Shown: piece after piece, positions 16,930 to 25,287 of the stretch
Numbering within the stretch: the stretch's first letter is position 1
Layout of the letters: the number at the start of each line of letters is the position of its first letter
Source: Wolbachia endosymbiont of Tyrophagus putrescentiae
GTDB taxonomy: Bacteria > Pseudomonadota > Alphaproteobacteria > Rickettsiales > Anaplasmataceae
NCBI GenBank assembly: GCA_030441635.1
Contig: JAUEMM010000001.1
Coordinates: 55,467-119,466 of the forward strand
Length of the DNA stretch: 64,000 nucleotides
Direction: 5' to 3'
Program-made: the position numbers and the translations under genes
Notes under the pieces: generated by a model
What the model was told of the DNA's origin: nothing
Seen by the model: only the letters and a program-made list of their open reading frames with translations
The model's database searches: none

Positions 16930-18666
16930 TCACTGATTCTTAGAATTTAAAAGACGTGAAAACCATCTAGTTAGCCAAAAGTTGCTGAATTTTCTCTTAT
17001 CACCTTCACTATCACCGTTTTCACATTGATACACAAAATTCTGTAATGGTTTAGCTGCTTCTAAGTAATTAACACAACCTTCATCCTTTACTGTTAGAGT
17101 GTATATGTCTACACTTAAACTACCGTTGACAGCAATATTCAACTTGATATTGAATTCATTTTCTATTGCTGTAATGTTATTGCGTTTATTGTTAAAAATA
17201 TGTGCTAAAATCTCTTTATGTACTATCAAATCAAATAATTTGTTCCTATTTTTCTGCGCCATGTACTGCAACTCTCTGAGTATAGACATAGCAATTACTT
17301 CACTTGATTTAACCCTTCCAATCCCTTTACAATGTAAACACTCTGTTGTATTAACCTCTTGTATGTTAGGTTTTATCCTTTGTCTTGACAGTACCATCAA
17401 CCCAAAGTCATTTATGTAGCTAAATTGAACTTTAGCTTTATCATCCTTAAAGGCCTGCCTTACAGCAGATTCAACAGCTTTACAATACTGGTATTTTAAC
17501 ATATCAATAAAGTCTATTACTATTAAACCCGACAAACCTCTTAAATTTACTTGTCTCGATATTTCAGGCGCAGCTTCCATATTTGTTCTATAGGCTGTTT
17601 CTTCTATGCTGCCTTCTCCGGTCATCTTTCCTGAGTTCACATCTATTGAGACAAATGCCTCAGTTAAAGTTATGATGAGAGATCCACCAGATGGCAATTT
17701 TACTCTGTTGCTATATAATTCAGCAACCTGATCTTCAATATTATAATAAGTAAACATTGGAACAGAACCTCTGTATAACCTAGAACGTAACCTACTGCCT
17801 TTTAATATGCTTTTAGTATATTGTCTTACCGATTCGAAGGCCTCCCTTCCAGACACTATGACTTCTACGTTACTATCACAAAAATCACGTATGGACCTCA
17901 TTATTATGTCTGCTTCATTATAAATTAATGACGGCACATCAACAGAAGCAGCATTTTTTTGAATATTCTGCCATAAGGAGTATAGATAATTGTAATCTTG
18001 TTCTATTTCCTTTTTATCTTTGTCTGCACCCACAGTTCTTATTATTAAACCAGACTTCTTCGGTAAATCTATAGTATTTAATATCTCTTTTAACTGCTTT
18101 CTAACGTTGGGATCTTCAATTCTACGCGATACGCCCCCTTTGCTTAAGGAATTTGGCATAAAAACACAGTACCTACCAACCAAAGTTATGTATGTTGTAA
18201 ATGATGCACCTTTATTACCGCGCTCCTCCTTAGTAAGTTGAACTAGTACTTTCTGATTTACTGAAATAACATCTTGTAGCTTATATTTCTTGTATATCGA
18301 CACCTCTTTTGAAAAATCACTATAACTCTTAGAAGAGTTTGTGTTACTTTCTTCTGAGCAATTTTCATTTGAATAACTTTCAAATAGAGCCTCTTTTTCC
18401 TTGTCTGAGATATTAAAATAATCTAGGGATATTTCAGAAAAAGAAAGAAAGCCTTGCTTATTTTTGCCATACTCAATAAATACAGCCTGGAGGGACGGCT
18501 CTATGCGTTTTATATAAGCAACGTATATATTGCCTCTTAATTGCTTTTTTTCTTTAAATTCTTGTTCAAATTCAATAACCTTTTTATTAGTTAATAAGGC
18601 AACTCTTATTTCATCAGAACATATTGAACCCTCTATTAGTAATAACTTTTTACCATTATTTGCCAC
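16930..18666 (-). CDS. Ribonuclease E/G family endoribonuclease
   Basis: 578 residues, starting at a GTG (18666). An N-terminal S1-like RNA-binding segment (GNIYVAYIKRIEPSLQAVFI, about 45-64) is split by an acidic insertion near residues 95-120. The catalytic DNase I-like part has ITLTEAFVSIDVNSGKMTG with the Asp metal ligands, then NLRGLSGLIVIDFIDM. A CxxC Zn-link occurs in TECLHCKGIGRV. The length is between RNase G and the catalytic half of RNase E, and the long C-terminal degradosome scaffold is absent. It processes rRNA and tRNA precursors and starts mRNA decay. It is divergent from rpmG. Confidence 0.92.
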   Translation of the reverse strand: MANNGKKLLLIEGSICSDEIRVALLTNKKVIEFEQEFKEKKQLRGNIYVAYIKRIEPSLQAVFIEYGKNKQGFLSFSEISLDYFNISDKEKEALFESYSNENCSEESNTNSSKSYSDFSKEVSIYKKYKLQDVISVNQKVLVQLTKEERGNKGASFTTYITLVGRYCVFMPNSLSKGGVSRRIEDPNVRKQLKEILNTIDLPKKSGLIIRTVGADKDKKEIEQDYNYLYSLWQNIQKNAASVDVPSLIYNEADIIMRSIRDFCDSNVEVIVSGREAFESVRQYTKSILKGSRLRSRLYRGSVPMFTYYNIEDQVAELYSNRVKLPSGGSLIITLTEAFVSIDVNSGKMTGEGSIEETAYRTNMEAAPEISRQVNLRGLSGLIVIDFIDMLKYQYCKAVESAVRQAFKDDKAKVQFSYINDFGLMVLSRQRIKPNIQEVNTTECLHCKGIGRVKSSEVIAMSILRELQYMAQKNRNKLFDLIVHKEILAHIFNNKRNNITAIENEFNIKLNIAVNGSLSVDIYTLTVKDEGCVNYLEAAKPLQNFVYQCENGDSEGDKRKFSNFWLTRWFSRLLNSKNQ

Positions 18667-18778
18667 TTATAAACCGTTTATTTAGATAAAATCATTTATT
18701 TGTTTATATGAAGTGTATGCTACAAGATAAAGCCCTAATTGTCAATCATTAGATGTGCATAAAGTCTCTAAAAGATTC

Positions 18779-18807
18779 TTGACTTTCAATATTTTGCTAA
18801 GTACACT
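18779..18807 (+). promoter_or_regulatory. Putative promoter of rpmG
   Basis: TTGACT at 18779-18784 and TACACT at 18802-18807 are spaced by 17 bases; the predicted start is about 17 bases before the rpmG ATG. The -35 box differs from consensus by one base. Confidence 0.5.
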
Positions 18808-18830
18808 GAAACATTTGATTTAGTATAATT

Positions 18831-19031
18831 ATGGCTAAGAAAAACGCTTCTCTGCTGGTAAAATTAGTTAGTACAGCAACTAAAAGAACATTGACTGGTG
18901 AGGAAAAATCAACTGGTTATTTTTACGTAAAAAAGCGTAATCCAAAGAAACTTACTAGAAAACTAGAATTTAGAAAATATGATCCAATAGTGAGAAAACA
19001 TGTATTATTTAAAGAGGAAAAATTAAAATAA
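18831..19031 (+). CDS. rpmG: 50S ribosomal protein L33
   Basis: 66 residues, basic. The sequence contains [20 protein letters not shown] and [15 protein letters not shown], the L33 signature of alphaproteobacteria. It lacks the zinc-binding cysteine pairs and is therefore the C-minus form. The next gene starts four bases after its stop, so rpmG is probably cotranscribed with the small HTH regulator. Confidence 0.95.
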   Translation: MAKKNASLLVKLVSTATKRTLTGEEKSTGYFYVKKRNPKKLTRKLEFRKYDPIVRKHVLFKEEKLK

Positions 19032-19035
19032 TTTT

Positions 19036-19308
19036 ATGCAGGATTTACAGTTAGATAATTCTTTAATAGTGGAGTTTTGCAACGTAAAGGATGCAAAGTT
19101 AGAGTTAGTAAAAGTACTCGCAAGTGTAATAAATACAAGGTACAAAACACAAAAGGAAGCAGCTACTGCTTTGGGTATCGATCAGCCTAAGGTCTCACAG
19201 ATCAATAGGCTAAAAATTGATGGCTTCTCTTTACAGTACCTGATCAGTTTATTGACTGTGCTACGCTACAAAATAAATATAAGGATAAAAAGTAATTTTG
19301 AAATATAG
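19036..19308 (+). CDS. Small XRE-type helix-turn-helix protein, orphan antitoxin-like
   Basis: 90 residues. The core TQKEAATALGIDQPKVSQIN is a clear helix-turn-helix (about 44-63). It is followed by SLQYLISLLTVLRYKINIRI, the hydrophobic end typical of the HigA/COG5606-type XRE subfamily (HTH_37). In other bacteria such proteins act as antitoxin and autorepressor beside a RelE/HigB toxin. No toxin gene lies next to it here: upstream is rpmG (4-base gap) and downstream an antiporter. It is probably a domesticated regulator or a leftover antitoxin. Confidence 0.85.
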   Translation: MQDLQLDNSLIVEFCNVKDAKLELVKVLASVINTRYKTQKEAATALGIDQPKVSQINRLKIDGFSLQYLISLLTVLRYKINIRIKSNFEI

Positions 19309-19462
19309 GAAATTATAAGTAGTAATATAATCCAATTTTAATTACTTTGCGTTAAGCTTATTATCTGCTTCTTTATAAAGAGTTAGGACATATTCTTCTA
19401 TAGTAATAGGTATTGAATATGTAAGAACTGTTCTCTTTTATTTTTAGTTAATAGGTTCAAAA

Positions 19463-20767
19463 ATGGTTTCTTTTTTATCTCTATTGATTTTTTTAGTTTT
19501 ACACTTAGGTAGTAGTATTTACTCTTCTGTTAGTGGAAATACTTTATATCATATTTCACCAGTAGTGTGCATATTGCCAGCACTGTTGTTTGCAGTTTCA
19601 TTCAGCAAGAGCAAGATTCAAGACAGTATAAATACTATAGTAGAAGGAGTAGGCAACAAAAGCACTATAACTATGTGTCTAATATTTTTATTTTCTGGAG
19701 CATTTGCTACTGTGACTCAATCCATTGGTAGTGCAGATGTTGTCACTGATTTGATCCTTAAATTCCTTCCAGCATCTTTATTACTTCCTGGGATATTTTT
19801 AGTCTCTGCTTTTATCTCAACTGCAATAGGAACATCTATGGGAGTTGTTGCATTAGTCACTCCTATAGTCATTAGTTTAGCAAAAAGTGGTATTTTTGGC
19901 ATTGAAATAGGGGTTGCAACTGTTATAAGTGGAGCTATGTTTGGCGACAACCTTTCAATAATATCTGATACCACCGTTGTATCCGTGTCTTCGCAAGGAG
20001 CTTCAACAATGGAAAAGCTAAAATTAAACTTCAAAGTTGCTTTTATTGCGGGTGTTATAACACTGATTTGTTTAGTTTTTGCTTCAAATAACAAGGAAAT
20101 TACCTCTGTACCATACTCAGATTACTTATCTATAATAAAAATTATCCCATACATTTCTCTGGTAATCATGGGATTTTATGAGATAAATGCCTTAGCAACA
20201 CTAGTTGTTAACATAATTATCGCTGGAATATTGGGTATGACTTTCTTTGATTATTCTGTTGTCCAATACTCACATGATATATACAAAGGTTTTAGCAAAG
20301 TGAATGAAATAATGATATTCGCACTACTTATCGGTGGGCTAAGCAATTTAATGTACAAACAAAGCAAAGAAAAATTAAGCAATTTCATTGATAATCTCAA
20401 TGTAACAAAAACCAAAGCTGAATTTCTAATAGCTGGAATGTCATCGATATTTACCATTCTAGTTGCTAATAACACAATTGCTATTTTATTAGGTGGAGAC
20501 ATTGCAAAAAAGCTTGCACAGAAATATAATATTGCACCACACCGCAGTGCATATTTGCTAGACACTTTTGCTTGCATTACAAAAGGGATCTTGCCTTATG
20601 GTTCACAGTTATTGCTAGCAGGAAGTATAGCCTCTCTATCCCCTATTGCTTTTTTAACAAAGATATACTATTGTTTCTTTTTGGCTGCAGTTGCCATATG
20701 TGAAATTATCTTTAATAATCGAAAAAGATTTTTTCTTTCCACTTGTACTGATACTTTGAATAAATAA
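19463..20767 (+). CDS. NhaC-type Na+/H+ antiporter family protein
   Basis: 434 residues with about 11-12 hydrophobic segments. The central motif GAMFGDNLSIISDTTVVS (about 152-169) is the hallmark of the NhaC / C4-dicarboxylate-like ion transporter superfamily. A similar half-site (NNTIAILLGG) follows in the second half. The protein is probably in the inner membrane, exchanging Na+ for H+ or a related small organic ion. Rickettsiales carry several such paralogues. It stands alone, about 150 bases after the HTH gene. Confidence 0.85.
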   Translation: MVSFLSLLIFLVLHLGSSIYSSVSGNTLYHISPVVCILPALLFAVSFSKSKIQDSINTIVEGVGNKSTITMCLIFLFSGAFATVTQSIGSADVVTDLILKFLPASLLLPGIFLVSAFISTAIGTSMGVVALVTPIVISLAKSGIFGIEIGVATVISGAMFGDNLSIISDTTVVSVSSQGASTMEKLKLNFKVAFIAGVITLICLVFASNNKEITSVPYSDYLSIIKIIPYISLVIMGFYEINALATLVVNIIIAGILGMTFFDYSVVQYSHDIYKGFSKVNEIMIFALLIGGLSNLMYKQSKEKLSNFIDNLNVTKTKAEFLIAGMSSIFTILVANNTIAILLGGDIAKKLAQKYNIAPHRSAYLLDTFACITKGILPYGSQLLLAGSIASLSPIAFLTKIYYCFFLAAVAICEIIFNNRKRFFLSTCTDTLNK

Positions 20768-20781
20768 ATCTTATTTGTGTT

Positions 20782-20810
20782 TTGGTTTTTTAATTTAAAC
20801 ATGCTATAAT
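20782..20810 (+). promoter_or_regulatory. Near-consensus sigma-70 promoter of the isc operon
   Basis: TTGGTT (20782-20787) and a perfect TATAAT (20805-20810) are separated by exactly 17 bases. The predicted start lies about 20 bases before the iscU ATG at 20838. No IscR-like operator was recognised around it, and no iscR gene is nearby. Confidence 0.7.
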
Positions 20811-20837
20811 GTAGTGCGGTTGTTACAAGGGCAATTT

Positions 20838-21239
20838 ATGAGTTACAGCGAGAAAGTTTTAGATCACTATGAAAACCCAAGAAATGTTGGTTCTTTGGAT
20901 AAAAATGATCCGAGTGTTGGTACTGGCTTAGTTGGTGCACCATCGTGTGGTGATGTTATGAAACTGCAAATAAAGGTTAATGAAGCAGGCGTTATTGAAG
21001 ACGCTAAATTTAAAACTTTTGGTTGTGGTTCTGCTATTGCTGCAAGTTCCTTGTTAACAGAGATGATAAAAGGCAAAACTGTTGATTATGCTAAGGAAAT
21101 AAAAAACACTCAAATAGTAGAAGAATTGTCATTACCTCCAGTGAAGATACATTGTTCAGTACTCGCTGAAGATGCAATCAGAGCAGCTATTCATGACTAT
21201 GATAGTAAACAAAATAAAGAAAAAGATAACCATGGCTGA
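20838..21239 (+). CDS. iscU: Iron-sulfur cluster assembly scaffold IscU
   Basis: 133 residues from the ATG at 20838 (MSYSEKVLDHYENPRNVG), preceded by AAGGGCAA. It is the scaffold on which IscS sulfur and iron form 2Fe-2S and 4Fe-4S clusters. The three ligand cysteines and Asp are visible in GAPSCGDVMKL, FGCGSA and LPPVKIHCSVLAED. LPPVK, the HscA-recognised sequence, is intact. It heads an overlapping cluster with iscA, hscB and hscA. The C-terminal lysine-rich tail overlaps the iscA start by eight bases. Confidence 0.97.
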   Translation: MSYSEKVLDHYENPRNVGSLDKNDPSVGTGLVGAPSCGDVMKLQIKVNEAGVIEDAKFKTFGCGSAIAASSLLTEMIKGKTVDYAKEIKNTQIVEELSLPPVKIHCSVLAEDAIRAAIHDYDSKQNKEKDNHG

Positions 21240-21636
21240 GCACTTAAGTTCTGCTAAGAAGAATGAAAATCAAGCACCTGAGAAGAAAAAAGATCCCATT
21301 ACTATAACAAACAGAGCACTGGAAAGAATTAGGTATCTGCTAGAACAAAAAATTTCTGAAGAAGTTATAGGGATAAGGATACTAATTAAACAGCGTGGAT
21401 GCTCTGGTCTGAAATACAACATTGAGTATGCTTACGAAGTTCGTCCCTTTGAGTCAGTAATTGAAGCATTTTGCAGTGATGGCAAAAAAATTAAGGTTTT
21501 AATTGATCCAAAATCTGTAATGTTTATGCTTGGTTCTGAAATGGACTACGTAGAAGAAAAATTTTCATCGGGTTTTGTTTTTAATAATCCTAATGAAAAA
21601 GGCAGATGCGGTTGCGGAGAAAGTTTTCATGTATAA
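21232..21636 (+). CDS. iscA: Iron-sulfur cluster assembly protein IscA / HesB family
   Basis: 134 residues from the ATG at 21232, which lies in the end of iscU; a start further upstream would lie deeper in iscU. The A-type carrier cysteines are present in KQRGCSGLKYN and at the C-terminus in GRCGCGESF (Cys-Gly-Cys). The first 25 or so residues are a lysine-rich extension beyond the usual ~107-residue IscA. It transfers clusters from IscU to client proteins. Its last eight bases overlap hscB. Confidence 0.93.
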   Translation: MAEHLSSAKKNENQAPEKKKDPITITNRALERIRYLLEQKISEEVIGIRILIKQRGCSGLKYNIEYAYEVRPFESVIEAFCSDGKKIKVLIDPKSVMFMLGSEMDYVEEKFSSGFVFNNPNEKGRCGCGESFHV

Positions 21637-22084
21637 TTATTTTATACTGTTTGGGATCGAGCCAGATTTCAATATCGATTTAAGTAAATTGGAAAAGAAA
21701 TATATTGAACTTAGCAGAAAGTTCCACCCTGATGTAAATTCAGGGCAACTTGGAAATATAATTAATGTGAATAAAGCCTATGAAGTATTAAAATCACCTC
21801 TGAAACGTGCTGAACATGTACTTGATCTTTTCAATGTCAGAGGTGACTTGAGTACTGAAATTTTACATGAGTTAATGGAAATGCGAGAACATTTACTAGA
21901 TTGCAGCGATTTTCAATCTGCAAATAGAATGATCAGTGAAAAAATAAAAGATTGCATGAGAGATTTAACTAACGCTTTTACTATAAAGGATTTTAATTGT
22001 GCTGCAACACAGGTCTTAAGATTAAAATATTTGCACAAGTCACTTGAGGAAGTAAAGAAAAATGCGGCCAATTCAAATTTCTGA
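21629..22084 (+). CDS. hscB: Fe-S cluster co-chaperone HscB
   Basis: 151 residues from ATG 21629 (MYNYFILFGIEPDFNID). An N-terminal J domain contains the essential HPD in SRKFHPDVNSG (about residue 33), and the C-terminal half forms the three-helix bundle that binds IscU. The length is slightly below the E. coli protein (171). HscB stimulates the ATPase of HscA and delivers IscU to it. The start overlaps iscA and the end overlaps hscA by 23 bases, so the four genes form one transcript. Confidence 0.93.
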   Translation: MYNYFILFGIEPDFNIDLSKLEKKYIELSRKFHPDVNSGQLGNIINVNKAYEVLKSPLKRAEHVLDLFNVRGDLSTEILHELMEMREHLLDCSDFQSANRMISEKIKDCMRDLTNAFTIKDFNCAATQVLRLKYLHKSLEEVKKNAANSNF

Positions 22085-23774
22085 ACCAAAAAGGTTCGAT
22101 GTAGATGAAGTAGTTTTTGGTATAGATCTTGGGACTACCAACTCCTTAATTGCCATGGTAGATAAAACTGGCAACGTGAAAATATTCAAAGATGAACAAG
22201 AAAGGGAGCTTCTACCTTCTGTTGTCTCATATGAAAACGGTTTAATAAAGATTGGCTATGAAGCTAGCAACGGAGTAATTCGTTCAATAAAACGTTTGAT
22301 GGGCAAGAGTATAGATAACCTAAATAAACAGGGTGTGAATTTTGAGATCGATCAGGAAAGTGAAAAAGTTATTAGGATAAAATGTGGCGAGGAAAAATAT
22401 CTAACACCAATTGAGATCTCTGCTGAAATATTAAAAGCCCTTTGTGCAAGAGTTAAAAAATCTATCGGCTTAGAAGTCAAAAAAGCTGTAATTACTGTGC
22501 CAGCCTACTTTGATGACTCAGCAAGAAATGCTACTAAATATGCAGCCAAGCTCGCCGGCATAGAAGTATTACGTCTTGTTAATGAACCAACAGCCGCAGC
22601 ACTTTCCTACTCTATTGAAAAAAACAATAACAGCGGGATATACGCAGTTTATGACTTAGGCGGTGGAACGTTTGATATCTCAATACTCAAATTACATCAA
22701 GGAGTATTCCAAGTTTTAGCAGTTGGGGGTGACACTAGGCTGGGTGGTGATGATTTTGATTGTCTATTGAGTTCGATTGTGCTGAGTAAATATGGAGAGA
22801 AGGTAAGTGATTTCTTGTTGCGTTCTGTGAAGGAGCATCTCAGCACTAATATGGTAGGTACTTTCAAGTTTAATATTGATAATAAATCATTTGAATATGA
22901 AATTACTAGAGAGGAATTTGAGCAAGCAATAAGCCCATTGATCAATAAAACTATTGATATAGTAGCTCGTACTATCGATGACGTAGACTTGAATATTAAT
23001 GACATCAAAGGAGTGATTTTAGTTGGTGGCTCAACTCGGGTACCATTAGTTAAGAATTCGTTGATTAAATTCTTCGGAGATAAAATATTAGATGATGTTG
23101 ATCCAGATAAAGCAGTTGTTACAGGAGCTGCTTTACAAGCTTATTACCTTACCAAGGCGAAGAATATCTTGCTGGACGTCTTACCTCTATCGCTTGGTAT
23201 AGAGACTATGGGGGGAATCGTTGAAAAGATTATATCACGCAACACTCCACTACCGACTTCGGAGGTAAGGGAGTTTACAACTTACGCTGATGGGCAAACA
23301 GGTATGAAAATTCATGTTTGCCAGGGGGAGCGTGAGATGGTAGAGCATAATAAATCCCTTGCACAATTTGAACTGAAAGGCATACCTCCACTTCCGGCAG
23401 GATCTGCGAGAATTGAAATAGAGTTTACAGTTGATGTGGATGGTATGCTTACTGTGACGGCAAGAGAGAAAACTACGGGTGTTGAGCAGGTAGTAGAGGT
23501 GAATCCAAGTTTTGGATTAAGTGAAGCTGATATCCAAGATATGATTGAACAGTCATTAGAAAATTTTGATGAAGATTTGAAAGCCCGTTCTCTTGTTGAA
23601 ACTAAAATTAGTGCTAATAAGCTTATAAATTTGATTGGAGCAAATGGCTTGAACAACGAGAAATCCGCAGACTTAATCCAAAGAATAAAGACTGCTTTGC
23701 AAGGAGATAATCTAGCTGAGATCAATAATGCCATTGCTAGCTTGAATTTAGAATTGTGCAAAACAAAGGAATAG
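22062..23774 (+). CDS. hscA: Fe-S assembly Hsp70 chaperone HscA
   Basis: 570 residues, somewhat shorter than the usual ~616. ATPase motifs are FGIDLGTTNSLIA (phosphate 1), YDLGGGTFDISIL (phosphate 2) and GVILVGGSTRVPLV (adenosine). The linker is LDVLPLSLGIETMGG, and a substrate-binding domain with a shortened helical lid follows. HscA releases the cluster from IscU in an ATP- and HscB-dependent way. A ferredoxin gene often follows hscA in alphaproteobacteria; here a convergent ankyrin gene follows. Confidence 0.95.
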   Translation: MRPIQISEPKRFDVDEVVFGIDLGTTNSLIAMVDKTGNVKIFKDEQERELLPSVVSYENGLIKIGYEASNGVIRSIKRLMGKSIDNLNKQGVNFEIDQESEKVIRIKCGEEKYLTPIEISAEILKALCARVKKSIGLEVKKAVITVPAYFDDSARNATKYAAKLAGIEVLRLVNEPTAAALSYSIEKNNNSGIYAVYDLGGGTFDISILKLHQGVFQVLAVGGDTRLGGDDFDCLLSSIVLSKYGEKVSDFLLRSVKEHLSTNMVGTFKFNIDNKSFEYEITREEFEQAISPLINKTIDIVARTIDDVDLNINDIKGVILVGGSTRVPLVKNSLIKFFGDKILDDVDPDKAVVTGAALQAYYLTKAKNILLDVLPLSLGIETMGGIVEKIISRNTPLPTSEVREFTTYADGQTGMKIHVCQGEREMVEHNKSLAQFELKGIPPLPAGSARIEIEFTVDVDGMLTVTAREKTTGVEQVVEVNPSFGLSEADIQDMIEQSLENFDEDLKARSLVETKISANKLINLIGANGLNNEKSADLIQRIKTALQGDNLAEINNAIASLNLELCKTKE

Positions 23775-23806
23775 ACTTCTTCAAATAAATTAGCTTAAAG
23801 AAGTCT
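23773..23806. terminator. Bidirectional stem-loop between hscA and the ankyrin gene
   Basis: AGACTTCTT (23773-23781) and AAGAAGTCT (23798-23806) form a perfect nine-base-pair stem with a 16-base loop. The stem begins in the hscA stop codon and ends 10 bases before the end of the convergent gene. It is followed by TCTT on the plus strand but lacks a long T run, so it may act as a shared, perhaps weak, terminator. Confidence 0.55.
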
Positions 23807-23816
23807 TCTTAAAAGC

Positions 23817-25220
23817 TTACCGCACGCGTGAACCTGTAGGGTTTTTACGCGCTATTCTTTCCAGGTTAGAGCTGCTTTGTTCAAATTTGTTTACCAATTT
23901 TTTTACTGGTACTGTTGTATGGAGCTGATTCTTGATTTCTTTATTAGTACTAGCACTTTTTTGTGTAAACATGTCCATCTTATCTTTCACTGATACTGTT
24001 GTATAGGGCTGACGGTACGGGGTAGCAGTATTTTGATTGGTACTAGAGTTTTGTTGCTCGAATTTGTTTATACGGTTTTGTACTGATCCCTGAACACAAA
24101 CATACACACCTCCAGTTCCTTTTTTTAAGATCTTACGTTTATGTTCTTCTTCACTAGAATATCCGCTCTCCTCATATTTGTTTACTTCTTCAGATTTTTT
24201 GTCATGCATAAGTTTAGAATATTCTTTTTCTCTCTGCTCTCTCTTTGCTGCAACTACAGCAGGGTCTACTTGAGCGTATATAGGCTCCTCATGTTGCTGA
24301 GCTTCATTTTCTTCGCTCACATCGGAAAGGTATCCGCTATCATCTAAACTCTTTCCAGAACCACCTATTTCTGTATAAATAGATTCCGATTTCTCGTAAA
24401 TAGGATCATTCGAGTGCTCTCTCAAATCATCTATTTCTGCATAAATAGGTTCAGCTGAATTAGTCACAGGTCTATCTACTTCCTCATAAATAGGGTTCCT
24501 TATTAAGTTTTCACTTCTATCACTTAATAAACCAGGATTGGCTCCTGCTTTAATGAGTGATTCCATCATTTTTTGATCACTTCCACCCTTTTGCTTCAGG
24601 TATAAAAGTGCTTCGTTTAAATGTTTTTTATTCTTATACTCAGAACCATGTTCTAATAAAAGCCGTGCTGTTTGAGCAAGGAGTATTGGAACATCCTCTA
24701 AAAATTCTCCTGAATTTTTTAATATTACTACTTTTTTAACGACATGCTCTATAGCATTCTTACCATCTTTTTTATCGGGAAAGTTAACGTCGGCTCCTCC
24801 TTCAATCAATAATTTTATTATACGGACATTTAGATTTTTTGCCGCGTATATAAGTGCGTTATCTAAGCATTGCCCTTGATTTTTTGAGAACTTATCCCAT
24901 TTTGGATGTAACTGTGATATTTTTAAGGCACTTTCGACAGCTATTGAATTATTCTGTTCTGCTGCTTGAACCAGTTTTTTTTGTAAAGAGCGTTTTACAT
25001 CTTCGCTAAATGAAGCTCCGGCGTCAATGAGTAATTTCGCGATATCATATTTAAGATTATCTACAGCATATGCAAGTGCATCATTCAGGTATTGAGGTTC
25101 TCCTTTTTTAAAATAGGAGAAGAGTCTATTAAGTATATTGAAAAACCCTAAAGTAAATTTTATAACTCTTTTATTATCATATTTTATAGATTGAATCAGC
25201 AAACGACTTCTGATACCCAT
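23817..25220 (-). CDS. Ankyrin-repeat protein with EPIYA-type tyrosine motifs, candidate effector
   Basis: 467 residues; the ATG follows GGAGAGG. Residues about 45-235 contain degenerate ankyrin repeats (LNDALAYAVDNLKYDIAKLL, LIEGGADVNFPDK). Residues 242-319 hold a run of EPIYA-like motifs: NPIYEEVD (Y245), EPIYAEID (Y260), DPIYEKSE (Y275), ESIYTEIG (Y282) and EPIYAQVD (Y315). Two SGYxS motifs (Y297, Y354) lie nearby. The C-terminal part has three related short segments (INKFEQQNSST, MDMFTQKSAST, VNKFEQSSS). EPIYA motifs are phosphorylated by host Src/Abl kinases in effectors such as CagA, Bartonella Beps and Anaplasma AnkA. The effector role here is inferred from motifs only. Confidence 0.85.
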   Translation of the reverse strand: MGIRSRLLIQSIKYDNKRVIKFTLGFFNILNRLFSYFKKGEPQYLNDALAYAVDNLKYDIAKLLIDAGASFSEDVKRSLQKKLVQAAEQNNSIAVESALKISQLHPKWDKFSKNQGQCLDNALIYAAKNLNVRIIKLLIEGGADVNFPDKKDGKNAIEHVVKKVVILKNSGEFLEDVPILLAQTARLLLEHGSEYKNKKHLNEALLYLKQKGGSDQKMMESLIKAGANPGLLSDRSENLIRNPIYEEVDRPVTNSAEPIYAEIDDLREHSNDPIYEKSESIYTEIGGSGKSLDDSGYLSDVSEENEAQQHEEPIYAQVDPAVVAAKREQREKEYSKLMHDKKSEEVNKYEESGYSSEEEHKRKILKKGTGGVYVCVQGSVQNRINKFEQQNSSTNQNTATPYRQPYTTVSVKDKMDMFTQKSASTNKEIKNQLHTTVPVKKLVNKFEQSSSNLERIARKNPTGSRVR

Positions 25221-25287
25221 ATATTATCCTCTCCGTTTAAATTAATATGGCGAATGTTAATCTAAAATGGTTAAGTTCTTCTTAAAT

